A DNA stretch of 11,901 nt. Origin: JARICQ01 sp964527205. GTDB lineage: Bacteria > Bacillota > Clostridia > Tissierellales > Tissierellaceae. The stretch lies in assembly GCA_964527205.1 (NCBI GenBank), contig CAZGQG010000044.1:1-11901 (forward strand), given 5' to 3'. The notes under the pieces were generated by a model. The model made no database searches, was not told the origin of the DNA, and saw nothing but the letters and a program-made list of their open reading frames with translations. Made by a program: the position numbers and the translations under genes. Shown piece by piece: positions 1 through 6,889 of this stretch. Position 1 is the first letter of the stretch. Each line of letters opens with the position of its first letter.

Positions 1-37
1 GAGCTTTAATTTAAAGGCTTACAGCTATATTGTCCAA

Positions 38-67
38 TTTGTCATAATTAGCATTGTGACAAACTCA
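38..67. repeat. Palindromic repeat, left of the small membrane gene
   Basis: Seven-base arms TTTGTCA (38-44) and TGACAAA (57-63) surround a 12-nt loop. The 11-mer TGACAAACTCA at 57-67 recurs directly at 343-353 and inverted at 397-407, and TTTGTCATAAT at 38-48 recurs at 401-411. This is therefore a smaller relative of the large palindrome at 338-412. It lies just downstream of the stop of the small membrane gene and could act as a weak terminator, but no T-run follows it. Confidence 0.5.
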
Positions 68-77
68 TGATTTTATC

Positions 78-290
78 TCATTCTTTATTACTCTCAAAGA
101 ATAAGATAAGCAGACCCAATAACCCCATAATTGCAAATAGTGCTGAAATTAAAAGTTCTATACCTGATAATCTTCCAATGAGACCAATTCCTGACATTCC
201 AGTATAAATTATTGCATTACTAATTATTAAACCAATAAATCCAATAATACCCCCAAAAAACAATGATATACCTAATATGAATTTCTTCAT
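78..290 (-). CDS. Small two-helix membrane protein of unknown function
   Basis: A protein of about 70 residues that I do not recognise. It starts MKKFILGISLFFGG and has two hydrophobic stretches, roughly residues 4-27 and 44-65, joined by a short Gly-rich loop. It ends in a charged tail (ESNKE), so it is most likely a bitopic inner-membrane protein. The ATG at 290 is preferred to a GTG three codons upstream (297-299), because that GTG lies inside the ribosome binding site AAAGGAGGTG, which sits 7-8 nt from the ATG. The gene stands alone on the minus strand and is bracketed by related palindromes at 38-67 and 338-412. No catalytic motif is visible. It is short, but the strong ribosome binding site and clean hydrophobic pattern make it a credible gene. 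Confidence 0.65.
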   Translation of the reverse strand: MKKFILGISLFFGGIIGFIGLIISNAIIYTGMSGIGLIGRLSGIELLISALFAIMGLLGLLILFFESNKE

Positions 291-337
291 TATCTGCACC
301 TCCTTTTGATTTTTAAATCTTAGTTTTACTCAATTCT

Positions 338-412
338 TATTATGACAAACTCAGTTTGGCTAAAACAAGCCGTTATGGCTAGTTCATAAATAGTATTGAG
401 TTTGTCATAATA
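338..412. repeat. 16-bp perfect inverted repeat around a 43-nt spacer
   Basis: TATTATGACAAACTCA (338-353) is the exact reverse complement of 397-412. The spacer holds a smaller dyad, AGCC-GTTAT-GGCT, near 368-380. The arms share their core with the palindrome at 38-67. It may be a small non-autonomous mobile repeat or a structured 5' region upstream of the small membrane gene. No open reading frame lies inside it. Confidence 0.6.
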
Positions 413-461
413 CATGATAATAGCTAGATTCCTATAATTCTATCTAGTTGTTATTTTACTC

Positions 462-500
462 ATCTGCTACAATACTTTCTTTAAATATATTGTAGCAGAT
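462..500 (-). terminator. Hairpin downstream of the amidase gene
   Basis: ATCTGCTACAATA (462-474) pairs perfectly with 488-500 over a 13-nt loop, 13 bp in all, ending 12 nt beyond the amidase stop. No strong T-run follows on the minus strand, so the terminator call is moderate. The hairpin itself is clear. Confidence 0.5.
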
Positions 501-512
501 TTAAAATACTTT

Positions 513-1178
513 TCAATTAATTATTACAGCATCAAATCCAGCTCTTTTAAGTCTTTCAACTTGAGCTTTGGCATTGCCCTTATCCTTAAAGGAGCCTGCC
601 ATTACTCTATAGAGTTTCTCATCCTTTGGGCTAGCTTTGGAATCTCTATATTCTACTCCAACTTCTTCTAATATGGCCCTTACTATAGCCCTTACTATTT
701 CATCAAACTTTAAATCAAATAATCCATTATCCCCTGTATTATCTATAAATCCAACTTCTATTAAAACTGCAGGAGATTTAGTTTCCCTTAGCACATGGAA
801 ATTTGCCTGCTTTAGCTTCCTATCTAAAAATCCTAGCTCTACTAGATTTTTCTGTATCCTAGCTCCCAGACTCCTAGCCTTGGGATTTTGATTTATATAG
901 GTGAAGGTTTCCACTCCCCTTGCCTCTTCTGCCCTAATGGCATTTCTGTGGAAGGATATAAAGTAATGGTATTTCTTCTTCCTCTCAAAATTACTTCTCT
1001 CAACAAGGCTTAGGGTTTTATCAGACTTTCTAGTTTCATCAACTAATATCCCATGCCTTCTAAGCTCCTTACCTACAGCAAGGCCTAGCCTTAAATTGTC
1101 ATCCTTTTCATTTCTACCCTTATAAACTGCCCCAGGATCATTCCCACCGTGGCCATAGTCCAAACATAATCTAATCAT
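513..1178 (-). CDS. N-acetylmuramoyl-L-alanine amidase with SPOR domain
   Basis: A zinc amidase that cleaves the lactyl-amide bond between N-acetylmuramic acid and the stem peptide of peptidoglycan. Residues 1-170 form an Amidase_3 domain. Four expected metal or catalytic positions are visible: H10 (YGHGG), E24 (RNEKD), H77 (SFHRN) and E141 (IEVGFI). Residues 187-221 look like a short SPOR domain (LYRVMAGSF, then AKAQVERLKRAGFDAVII), which in the family binds glycan stripped of stem peptides. There is no signal peptide, and the compact layout resembles phage-type endolysins and sporulation or mother-cell amidases. The ATG follows AAAGGGGGGAA by about 9 nt. It is transcribed divergently from the M19 dipeptidase and followed by the hairpin at 462-500. 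Family call is firm; the cellular role (autolysin, spore-related enzyme or domesticated endolysin) is inference. Confidence 0.9.
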   Translation of the reverse strand: MIRLCLDYGHGGNDPGAVYKGRNEKDDNLRLGLAVGKELRRHGILVDETRKSDKTLSLVERSNFERKKKYHYFISFHRNAIRAEEARGVETFTYINQNPKARSLGARIQKNLVELGFLDRKLKQANFHVLRETKSPAVLIEVGFIDNTGDNGLFDLKFDEIVRAIVRAILEEVGVEYRDSKASPKDEKLYRVMAGSFKDKGNAKAQVERLKRAGFDAVIIN

Positions 1179-1322
1179 ATAAAGATTCCCCCCTTTAACT
1201 TATATATAGAAATAAGGGGGATAGATTACTATTTAAATATTATATTATTCTCTCCAGCAGTTGCATTGTGATATAGTGTATAATAATCTGTGATTAATTA
1301 TAATTATTAGGGAGTGAAGTTT

Positions 1323-2297
1323 ATGATATTTGACGGACATGGAGATATATGGACAGATGTTACTTTAAATAGAAGCAAAGCTAGGAAAAATATAATAAAA
1401 AATGAACATTTAAATCGCTTTAAAAAAGCTAATATGATTGGTGGAATATTTGTTATATGGGTGGATCCACCCTATGATAAAAACCCCCAAGCTAGAACAT
1501 TGGAAATTATAGAGCATATGAGTAGCGAAATTATGGAAAACTTAGATATACTTAAAATAGTCCGAAATACAGAAGATTTTGATGGAGCTTTATCTGAAGA
1601 TAAATTAGCTGTTCTAATTGGCATGGAAGGTTTGAGTGGTATTGGAGATAGAGTAAATTTAATAAATACATTATATTTACTAGGGGTTAGGCACATGGCT
1701 CTTACTTGGAATGAAGAAAATCTTTTAGCAACAGGAGTTAAAGGTTCTCCTAATAGAGGATTAACAAAGCTAGGAATAGATGCTGTAAAATTAATGGAAA
1801 AACTAGGAATAATAATAGATCTAGCCCATGCTAATGATAAAACTTTTTGGGATGTATATGAAAATACTAAGGGACCAATTATAAACTCTCATTCTAATTC
1901 CAGAAAATTATGTGATGTAGCTAGAAATATTCCAGATGATCAAATAAAAGCTATAGCTAAAAGAGGAGGTCTAGTAGGATTAAACTCTTTTAATGAATTT
2001 GTACATGTGGACAGGAAAAAACAAGATATAATTCATTTGGCTAAGCATTTAGATCATTTAGTTGAAGTAGCAGGAATTGATCATGTAAGCTTTGGTTTTG
2101 ATTTTTTTCATTATTTAAAAACTGATACTATAGATAGTTTTGTAGATGATGTAAATATTGGTACAAAAGGATTTGAAACTGTAGAAAAAGTTCCAGATTT
2201 AATAGATATTCTTTATTCTAAAGGATATACAAAGTCTGATATAGAAAAAATATCTTATAAAAATTATTATAGAATAATTCAAAATGTACTTGATTAA
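1323..2297 (+). CDS. Membrane dipeptidase-family protein (peptidase M19)
   Basis: A dinuclear-zinc dipeptidase of the renal dipeptidase family (M19), expected to hydrolyse dipeptides, often with a D-residue at the C-terminus. Family metal-site motifs are all present: H6 and D8 (DGHGDIW), the bridging E102 (GMEGL), H169 (DLAHAND), H190 (NSHSNSR) and D260 in GFDFF, with R201 N202 after the second histidine. At 324 residues it is the usual bacterial length. It has no signal peptide, so it is probably cytosolic. The ATG at 1323 is chosen because AGGGAG (1309-1314) lies 8 nt upstream; the in-frame GTG at 1314 overlaps that site. It diverges from the amidase, so both could serve peptidoglycan-peptide turnover, but that link is inference. 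The TAA stop is the first triplet of a terminator stem. Confidence 0.9.
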   Translation: MIFDGHGDIWTDVTLNRSKARKNIIKNEHLNRFKKANMIGGIFVIWVDPPYDKNPQARTLEIIEHMSSEIMENLDILKIVRNTEDFDGALSEDKLAVLIGMEGLSGIGDRVNLINTLYLLGVRHMALTWNEENLLATGVKGSPNRGLTKLGIDAVKLMEKLGIIIDLAHANDKTFWDVYENTKGPIINSHSNSRKLCDVARNIPDDQIKAIAKRGGLVGLNSFNEFVHVDRKKQDIIHLAKHLDHLVEVAGIDHVSFGFDFFHYLKTDTIDSFVDDVNIGTKGFETVEKVPDLIDILYSKGYTKSDIEKISYKNYYRIIQNVLD

Positions 2298-2340
2298 AAA
2301 TATTCCTACAAAGACCTTGGTCCTTGTAGGAATATTTTTA
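2295..2340 (+). terminator. Strong intrinsic terminator of the M19 gene
   Basis: A 22-bp stem with one mismatch (2295-2316 against 2319-2340), closed around CCTTGG. The outer part is A-rich on the left and T-rich on the right (ATATTTTTA), so it can serve as a terminator on either strand. The stop codon of the M19 gene (2295-2297) forms the base of the left arm. Confidence 0.85.
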
Positions 2341-2487
2341 CAAATGATGTACAAAAGTTTATTTATAGTCCTTGATATCTTCATCTGCTATTTTAGACTG
2401 TACTTGATGATAGGTATCTGTCCTCTTTTAAAATTTAAGCGGTGAAAACTATACTTTCATAATATAATTTTTTCCTATGATTAATTC

Positions 2488-2516
2488 TTAAAAATCATAC
2501 CATCCTTTATGATCTT
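2488..2516 (-). terminator. Intrinsic terminator of the double-cubane reductase operon
   Basis: Read on the minus strand, ATCATA pairs with TATGAT over an 8-nt loop (AAGGATGG) and is followed directly by a T-run (ATTTTTAAG). It lies about 20 nt past the activase stop. The stem is short, but the tail is good. Confidence 0.65.
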
Positions 2517-2535
2517 TTATTTTACATTTATTATA

Positions 2536-3294
2536 TCATATATTGCTAGCTAATACCCCGGCTCCTATAGAGCCTGCATACCTAGCTAATGGATCTGTTT
2601 TAACATCTGTTTGGAGCTTTAAGGATAGTAACTCAACAAAGGGATTTATTTCGCAAAGACCACCTGTTAGATATATTGAGTCACTTTTACCATGCTTATG
2701 GAGCATAGAATATACTCTGCCTGTTATAGAATTTATTATTCCTCTTGAAATATCCTCCCTGGGAGTTCCTTTTCCAATTAAACTTATAACCTCTGACTCT
2801 GCAAAAACTGTACACATATTATTAATATTAATATCTTTTCCTGCTAGAGCCATTTCACTAAGTTCTATAATACTTATTCCTAAGCTATTTGCCATTAACT
2901 CTAGGAATCTTCCAGTTCCAGCTGCGCACTTGTCATTCATTGTAAAATCTATAACTCTACCTGACTCAAGACTTATAATTTTAGTATCTTGTCCACCAAT
3001 ATCTATTATAGTACAATCTTCTCCTAGTAAATATTGAACACCCATACCATGGCATGTGATTTCTGTTATAGTCTTACTAGCATAGGGCACAGATATCCTT
3101 CCATAGCCAGTTGCCACCACCTTGCTATTCTCTACATTAATATTCATTTCTTTTAATTTTTCATCTATATTTTTAGATGTTTCTATACTACTCCAGCCAG
3201 TAGGTATTGTAAAGTTAGTGATTAGTTTATCTTCACCATTGAAAACACTTACTTTTGCTGCTGTTGAACCTATATCTATACCAATGTAATTCAT
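2536..3294 (-). CDS. BadF/HgdC-type ATPase, reductase activator (YjiL-like)
   Basis: An acyl-CoA dehydratase-activase family protein (BadF/BadG/BcrA/BcrD). Such proteins are homodimers with one [4Fe-4S] cluster at the interface. They couple ATP hydrolysis to injection of a low-potential electron into a partner iron-sulfur enzyme. Motifs in order: phosphate loop 1 GIDIGSTAAK (5-14), phosphate loop 2 DIGGQDTK (98-105), cluster cysteine C123 (NDKCAAGTGRF), second cluster cysteine C161 (NMCTVFAESE), and the adenosine motif TGG near the C-terminus. At 252 residues it matches HgdC and YjiL in length. AAAGGATGG precedes the ATG. It begins only 14 nt after the reductase gene, so the two form an operon. 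Given its neighbour it is better called a double-cubane reductase activator than a hydroxyglutaryl-CoA dehydratase activator. Confidence 0.9.
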   Translation of the reverse strand: MNYIGIDIGSTAAKVSVFNGEDKLITNFTIPTGWSSIETSKNIDEKLKEMNINVENSKVVATGYGRISVPYASKTITEITCHGMGVQYLLGEDCTIIDIGGQDTKIISLESGRVIDFTMNDKCAAGTGRFLELMANSLGISIIELSEMALAGKDININNMCTVFAESEVISLIGKGTPREDISRGIINSITGRVYSMLHKHGKSDSIYLTGGLCEINPFVELLSLKLQTDVKTDPLARYAGSIGAGVLASNI

Positions 3295-3308
3295 ATAACC
3301 ATCCTTTA

Positions 3309-4478
3309 TTAATTCATTAAAGCCATATCTAGTGTTTCTAAAAAGGCTTCTATCCTAGTGTTTAATTGACCAGTATCTGAATCAGAATAATCTGTTTCAA
3401 TTTGTATAAATGGAATACCTAACTCATTTTGAACATATTTTTCTAAAGTATGGGATTCTATAGCATAGGTATGACAGGCCTGGTAAGTTAGGTCTACTAC
3501 CCCATCTACATCATACTCTTCTGCTAGCCTTTTAATTAAATCCATCCTTCCATCATTATAGGTCATACATGAACAAGGTGTAGACAAGTATTTTTCGGCT
3601 ATAGCCAGTAAGGGATCTTTATTAAGATCTTCATCTACCATAGTATCTAGCCCCTTATAGCCTGTACAGTTTTCTAAAGCCACTACAGAAGCACCAGCAT
3701 CTTCTAAAGACCTTAAAATCTTATCAGCTCCACCTACACCTGTTGGGCAACCTGTTAAAAGTATTCTAGGAGCATTGTCATCATAGGCATAAATTCCTTT
3801 CTGGATCCTGTCTTCAACTTCTTCTATTAGCCTTTCTATTAAGCTAATACCTGCTTCCTTGTCTACATTAAAACCTTTCAACCACTGGGCCTTCATCATA
3901 TCCATACCAGATAGGGGAGCTGGCTTGTGGGCATTTAACTTATGTAAGTTTCTCATAACGGTTCTTTCCCGATTCATTAACTTAATAGCATCCCTTAATT
4001 TTTCATCAGTTATTTCAACATCTAATTCTTCTTCAAGAAACACTTTGAATTTTACCATTTCTTTTTCCCATAAGTATAAAGAATCTTCATCTTTAGCTGT
4101 TTGAGGAAGATTCATTATATGCATAGGCTTTATTTCCCTCATTAGCTCATACATTTTTTTCTTGCCATCACAAGTAGTTTCCGCCAGAAGAACATCTGAA
4201 AAATAGAAATAAGGACAAGTATCAGAAACTGCAAAACCATAGCTTGATTTTATTAAAGGGCATAAGTTCCTTGGCAGCTCTTTTTCTGCCGCTTCAATAG
4301 GTTCCTGTGTAGTTCCACAAAGTGTCACTGGAATTGCACCAGCCGCCATTGCAATTTCCGAGGGTGAAAAAACACAGTACATCCCAACAACCTTCTGCCC
4401 AGCATCATGAGCATGCTTTATTCCAATTCCATTAACTTCTCTTAATCCTTCAACTTCTTCCATAACCTTAGGTCTCAT
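3309..4478 (-). CDS. Double-cubane-cluster anaerobic reductase (YjiM/DCCP-like)
   Basis: A 389-residue member of the 2-hydroxyacyl-CoA dehydratase D-component superfamily. It is closest, from memory, to E. coli YjiM and the double-cubane cluster protein of Carboxydothermus, which binds [8Fe-9S] and reduces small molecules. Shared blocks: LPRNLCPLIKSSYGF around C73, CPYFYFSD (C88), ETTCDGKKKMYE (C103), TGCP (C244), ENCTG (C271), CSC (C302, C304), QACHTYA (C335), and IETDYSDSDTGQL near the end. Earlier cysteines are C35 and C54. ATG 4478 is chosen because AAGGAG lies 7 nt upstream; a GTG three codons earlier overlaps that site. Only the activase follows, with no CoA-transferase or second dehydratase subunit. 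That argues against fermentative 2-hydroxyacyl-CoA dehydration. The physiological substrate is unknown. Confidence 0.88.
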   Translation of the reverse strand: MRPKVMEEVEGLREVNGIGIKHAHDAGQKVVGMYCVFSPSEIAMAAGAIPVTLCGTTQEPIEAAEKELPRNLCPLIKSSYGFAVSDTCPYFYFSDVLLAETTCDGKKKMYELMREIKPMHIMNLPQTAKDEDSLYLWEKEMVKFKVFLEEELDVEITDEKLRDAIKLMNRERTVMRNLHKLNAHKPAPLSGMDMMKAQWLKGFNVDKEAGISLIERLIEEVEDRIQKGIYAYDDNAPRILLTGCPTGVGGADKILRSLEDAGASVVALENCTGYKGLDTMVDEDLNKDPLLAIAEKYLSTPCSCMTYNDGRMDLIKRLAEEYDVDGVVDLTYQACHTYAIESHTLEKYVQNELGIPFIQIETDYSDSDTGQLNTRIEAFLETLDMALMN

Positions 4479-4527
4479 CACAATCACTCCTTATATATAT
4501 TCTAAATAAGCTTAACATAAAGAATTG

Positions 4528-4556
4528 ACTGTATCAAATTGAAAATATCTATTCAA
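4528..4556 (-). promoter_or_regulatory. Possible sigma-A promoter for the reductase operon
   Basis: Read on the minus strand, TTGAAT (4556-4551) and TACAGT (4533-4528) are separated by 17 bp. They lie about 50 bp upstream of the reductase start. Each hexamer matches consensus at about four of six positions, so this is a weak assignment in AT-rich DNA. Confidence 0.3.
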
Positions 4557-4718
4557 AATTTTTTTAGATTAATTTTTTCTATAGCATTGAAAGTGGAATA
4601 TAGTAAAAAAGTAATTGCCATCACTAACTTTAAAAAGTACCCTAGAAGTGACTAAGCTTATAGGGGGAAAGGAAGTGCTGGCAATTACTCAAGTTAATTA
4701 TATAGGAGAATTATATTT

Positions 4719-5079
4719 TTGAAAGGTAAAACTTACTCTGATATATGTAAAATAACTGACAAGAATTACCGCACAGTAAAAAGATATAGAAATGGAAGAT
4801 TTTAATGAAAAACACCATAAAGCTATAAAGCTCAATAACTCTGATGTTTTAAGACCAATAATTATAAAATGGCTTGCAGAAGATAAATCAAGACATCACA
4901 AGCAGAGACATACTGCAAAAAGAATCTATGACAGACTTAGAGAAGAATATGCAGAAATTTTAGAGGTATCAGACAGAACTGTAAGGAATATTATTAAAGA
5001 AGAAAAAGAAAAGATTTATGGAAAGGACAAAGCTTATCTTTTCCTTAAACATCTAGAATGCTGGCTTTGTAGTAGCTAA
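4719..5079 (+). pseudogene. istA: istA (IS21 transposase) 5' remnant, frameshifted and truncated
   Basis: IstA is the DDE transposase of IS21-family elements. A TTG start at 4719 follows AGGAGA by 9 nt and opens LKGKTYSDICKITDKNYRTV, a helix-turn-helix segment typical of IstA N-termini. That frame stops at about 4806. The homology continues one base over, from 4792, as EDFNEK, then KQRHTAKRIYDRLREEYAE and KIYGKDKAYLFL, all familiar IstA sequence. A single extra base near 4789-4792 explains the shift. After KAYLFLKH the expected PGEAQVDFG-type catalytic start is degenerate (ECWLCSS, stop), and everything downstream, including the DDE core, is missing. It is not functional. Confidence 0.8.
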
Positions 5080-5082
5080 GTA

Positions 5083-5160
5083 GATAGGCTAGTTCACCAT
5101 TCTCATATGCTTATTTTCACAGATAAGAGTTGTCCTATGATGAATTCATTGATGAAGTAA
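5083..5160 (+). pseudogene. istB: istB 3' remnant (last ~25 codons)
   Basis: Immediately after the istA fragment, the frame from 5083 reads DRLVHHSHMLIF, then MMNSLMK and TAA at 5158-5160. This matches the C-terminal tail of IstB helper ATPases (pattern DRLxHHSHxLIF...NSLMK). It has no start codon and lies directly beside the istA debris, so the middle of the element, comprising most of istA and istB, has been deleted. Recognition is from memory of IstB C-termini; the segment is short. Confidence 0.65.
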
Positions 5161-5225
5161 AATATCTAGTGCTGGTAATTGCACTTTTGATTGCCAAAAA
5201 TTGTATTTTGCTATTGCCAAACACA

Positions 5226-5254
5226 GACCTATGTCTAATATATTGACATAGGTC
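5226..5254 (-). terminator. Perfect 10-bp hairpin downstream of the nuclease operon
   Basis: GACCTATGTC (5226-5235) pairs perfectly with 5245-5254 over a 9-nt loop. It lies about 43 nt past the stop of the 176-aa gene. The minus-strand sequence after it (TGTGTTTGGC) is only mildly T-rich. It may terminate the minus-strand operon or insulate it from the IS21 relic. Confidence 0.45.
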
Positions 5255-5296
5255 CAAAGCATCGCAATTAACGTTGCAATTCAGCATATTATTTAA

Positions 5297-5827
5297 TTAA
5301 TTATCTTTTATTAAAATTTCACCTACTAACTTCTCTATCAGGTCCGTTTTATTAAATATCTCTCTTGCTATTTTTTCAGCTGAAGCTATAGAATTATTAA
5401 AATCAAACTCAACTATTGTAGGTTTATAGATATTAAAACCTAATTTTTCAGTTGATATTCTTTTTAAAGTATCCTCTAATACAGAAGCTACATTAGGAGT
5501 CCAAACTGTGATTTCAACAGAATTAGGATGTATGTCATCCGAGATTCGAATGTCCTTATAAATAATATACAAATCAACCTTATCTTTTCTAAAAAGATTA
5601 CCATCTCTTAAGTTTTTAAATTGTACCTCCATGTATCCTCTAGATGATTGGTTCTTCCAAATATGCATACTAAAATTATTTGAATCAAAGCTTTGTTTAT
5701 CATTTGTCAATATATTATAAACCTCATCAATTATAGAATCTAAAAATCTTTCGACTTCCTTTCTTGCTTCTGTTAATATTTGATAATCATTTAAATATAA
5801 AATACCCGCTTCAGATATTCTCTCCAT
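5297..5827 (-). CDS. Unknown 176-aa protein coupled to a PD-(D/E)XK nuclease gene
   Basis: I do not recognise this family. The protein is soluble, mixed alpha/beta and acidic-to-neutral. It has a helical N-terminus (about 1-45), a central strand-rich part with MEVQFKNLRDGNLFRKDKVD (90s) and SVEITVWTP, and a helical C-terminus. No signal peptide, transmembrane helix or obvious catalytic motif is present. The ATG begins two bases after the stop of the upstream nuclease gene (GGAGGGGTAATTATG), so its ribosome binding site lies inside that gene and the two are translationally coupled. This implies stoichiometric production and a shared function, for example as an immunity, sensor or partner subunit of the nuclease. 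That role is inferred from arrangement alone. It is the last gene of the run before the IS21 relic. Confidence 0.75.
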   Translation of the reverse strand: MERISEAGILYLNDYQILTEARKEVERFLDSIIDEVYNILTNDKQSFDSNNFSMHIWKNQSSRGYMEVQFKNLRDGNLFRKDKVDLYIIYKDIRISDDIHPNSVEITVWTPNVASVLEDTLKRISTEKLGFNIYKPTIVEFDFNNSIASAEKIAREIFNKTDLIEKLVGEILIKDN

Positions 5828-5829
5828 AA

Positions 5830-6798
5830 TTACCCCTCCATTAATATATCTATAACTTGTTTATTTTTATCTTTTATCTTATTAAATTTTATAATCTTAC
5901 TTAGATTAAAACCATTGCTCACCAATTCATTTCCTAAGAATAGAAGTTCTTCTAATGATTCTTCTAATATTTCATAAGGTCCCATAGCTAAATCCATAAG
6001 TAATCTAATTAAATTCTCCCTAGATACTTTTGAAATGTTATTTAGTTTTAGTAACTTAATACTTCTATGAATTAACTCTTCATGCGTTAAAGATATCCAT
6101 CCAAAGCTTTCCTTTTTATAATCTCCTTCAGGTGTTAAGTAAATTTTTACTTTCTTTTTATCTTTATATTTTGTATTATTGTCAATTGCCATATTATACC
6201 TTTCTAACTGATTAATATCAGAATCGGGATGCTTACTTTCCTTACTTAGAATCTTTTGCTCTATAACAATTATATAATCTTTACCTTCAATACCTATATC
6301 TGCAAAACAACTAATTATTTTATCTTTTTCTTGAATTTCCCCTAATTTAATTTCAGGTATAACATTGCAATTTTTACTCCAACTTGAATCTAATCCTAAT
6401 AAATTACACTCTGGGCTTAATAGTATATTGAGGAGTTTATCCTCTAGCCCATGTTTTCTTTTAGGGTCTAGAAAATAAGATAAATATTTAGTAAATCTTA
6501 TTTCTTGAGTACCTTGTCCGCATATAGACAATATTGGAAGTGGAATTCCATTGTCTGTATCTAGGTTTTTAATAATGTTTTCAATAAATGGAATATTTTC
6601 AATTTCCCAGTTCATTATATAAGTATCTTTTATTTTGTTAATCTTTTCTGCTAATTTATTAGTATCCTTTTTATAAGATGCTCTTTTTATATTCAATATA
6701 ATATTTTCAATTTCATTATTTATATCTTTAAAGTCTTTATTTTGTTCTGATAACCTTTTTATCTGTTCTATTGTAAGATTTAATTTGTTGATATCCAC
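5830..6798 (-). CDS. PD-(D/E)XK nuclease superfamily protein (PDDEXK_4-like)
   Basis: A 322-residue putative endonuclease. Residues 1-70 form a charged helical, possibly coiled-coil N-terminus. The nuclease core runs from about 97 to 225: EIRFTKYLSYFLDPKRKHGL (E99, D111), then ADIGIEG with D167, then IVIEQKI with E180 and K182, then QLERY (197-201). This order fits the D...ExK core plus the QxxxY motif of the PDDEXK_4 type (PF14281, by memory). The C-terminal 80 residues are helical. The GTG start is forced by an in-frame TAA just upstream; AAAGGGGG lies a rather long ~14 nt away, suggesting modest initiation. Such proteins occur often in defence islands. Here it is coupled to an unknown 176-aa gene. 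Substrate (foreign DNA, own DNA on infection) is not known. Confidence 0.72.
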   Translation of the reverse strand: MDINKLNLTIEQIKRLSEQNKDFKDINNEIENIILNIKRASYKKDTNKLAEKINKIKDTYIMNWEIENIPFIENIIKNLDTDNGIPLPILSICGQGTQEIRFTKYLSYFLDPKRKHGLEDKLLNILLSPECNLLGLDSSWSKNCNVIPEIKLGEIQEKDKIISCFADIGIEGKDYIIVIEQKILSKESKHPDSDINQLERYNMAIDNNTKYKDKKKVKIYLTPEGDYKKESFGWISLTHEELIHRSIKLLKLNNISKVSRENLIRLLMDLAMGPYEILEESLEELLFLGNELVSNGFNLSKIIKFNKIKDKNKQVIDILMEG

Positions 6799-6889
6799 TA
6801 TTTAATATTAACCCCCTTTATAAAAGCATTTGTTTTATAATAATCTCAGCTACAGCTTTCCTTATATCCTAATCTAGATTCTTTAGTTA

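Larger units (their letters stand above)
4605..5222. mobile_element. Internally deleted IS21-family element (relic)
   Basis: A short element carrying the start of istA (4719-5079) fused to the end of istB (5083-5160), between inverted ends. The left end GTAATTGCCATCACTA (4611-4626) matches the reverse complement of the right end near 5168-5183 at about 13 of 16 positions. A further inverted copy of the motif is at 4676-4689 (GTGCTGGCAATTAC). The right side also has ATTGCCA at 5190-5196 and 5213-5219, 23 bp apart. IS21 ends typically carry such multiple transposase-binding repeats. Exact borders and target duplication are not resolved. It separates the metabolic operon from the nuclease cluster. 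Confidence 0.7.

Noticed and set aside
1251..1310. Promoter for the M19 gene with TTGCAT (1261) or TATAAT (1279, 1299).
   Set aside because: TATAAT-like hexamers exist, but none has a matching -35 at 16-18 bp. In such AT-rich DNA they are expected by chance.
2199..2384. 61-aa minus-strand reading frame over the end of the M19 gene.
   Set aside because: It overlaps the M19 coding end and its terminator, has no ribosome binding site, and is of low-complexity Ile/Tyr composition. A shadow frame.
2359..2430. A short minus-strand peptide, RTDTYHQVQSKIADEDIKDYK, then a stop, resembling the C-terminus of a protein.
   Set aside because: It is only about 21-24 codons, opened by a stop with no start codon, and I cannot match it to a family. 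It may be a remnant of a deleted gene, but it is not supportable as a feature.
2543..3037. 164-aa plus-strand reading frame opposite the activase gene.
   Set aside because: It lies antisense to a gene with complete activase motifs, and its composition is that of a complementary-strand shadow. No recognisable domain.
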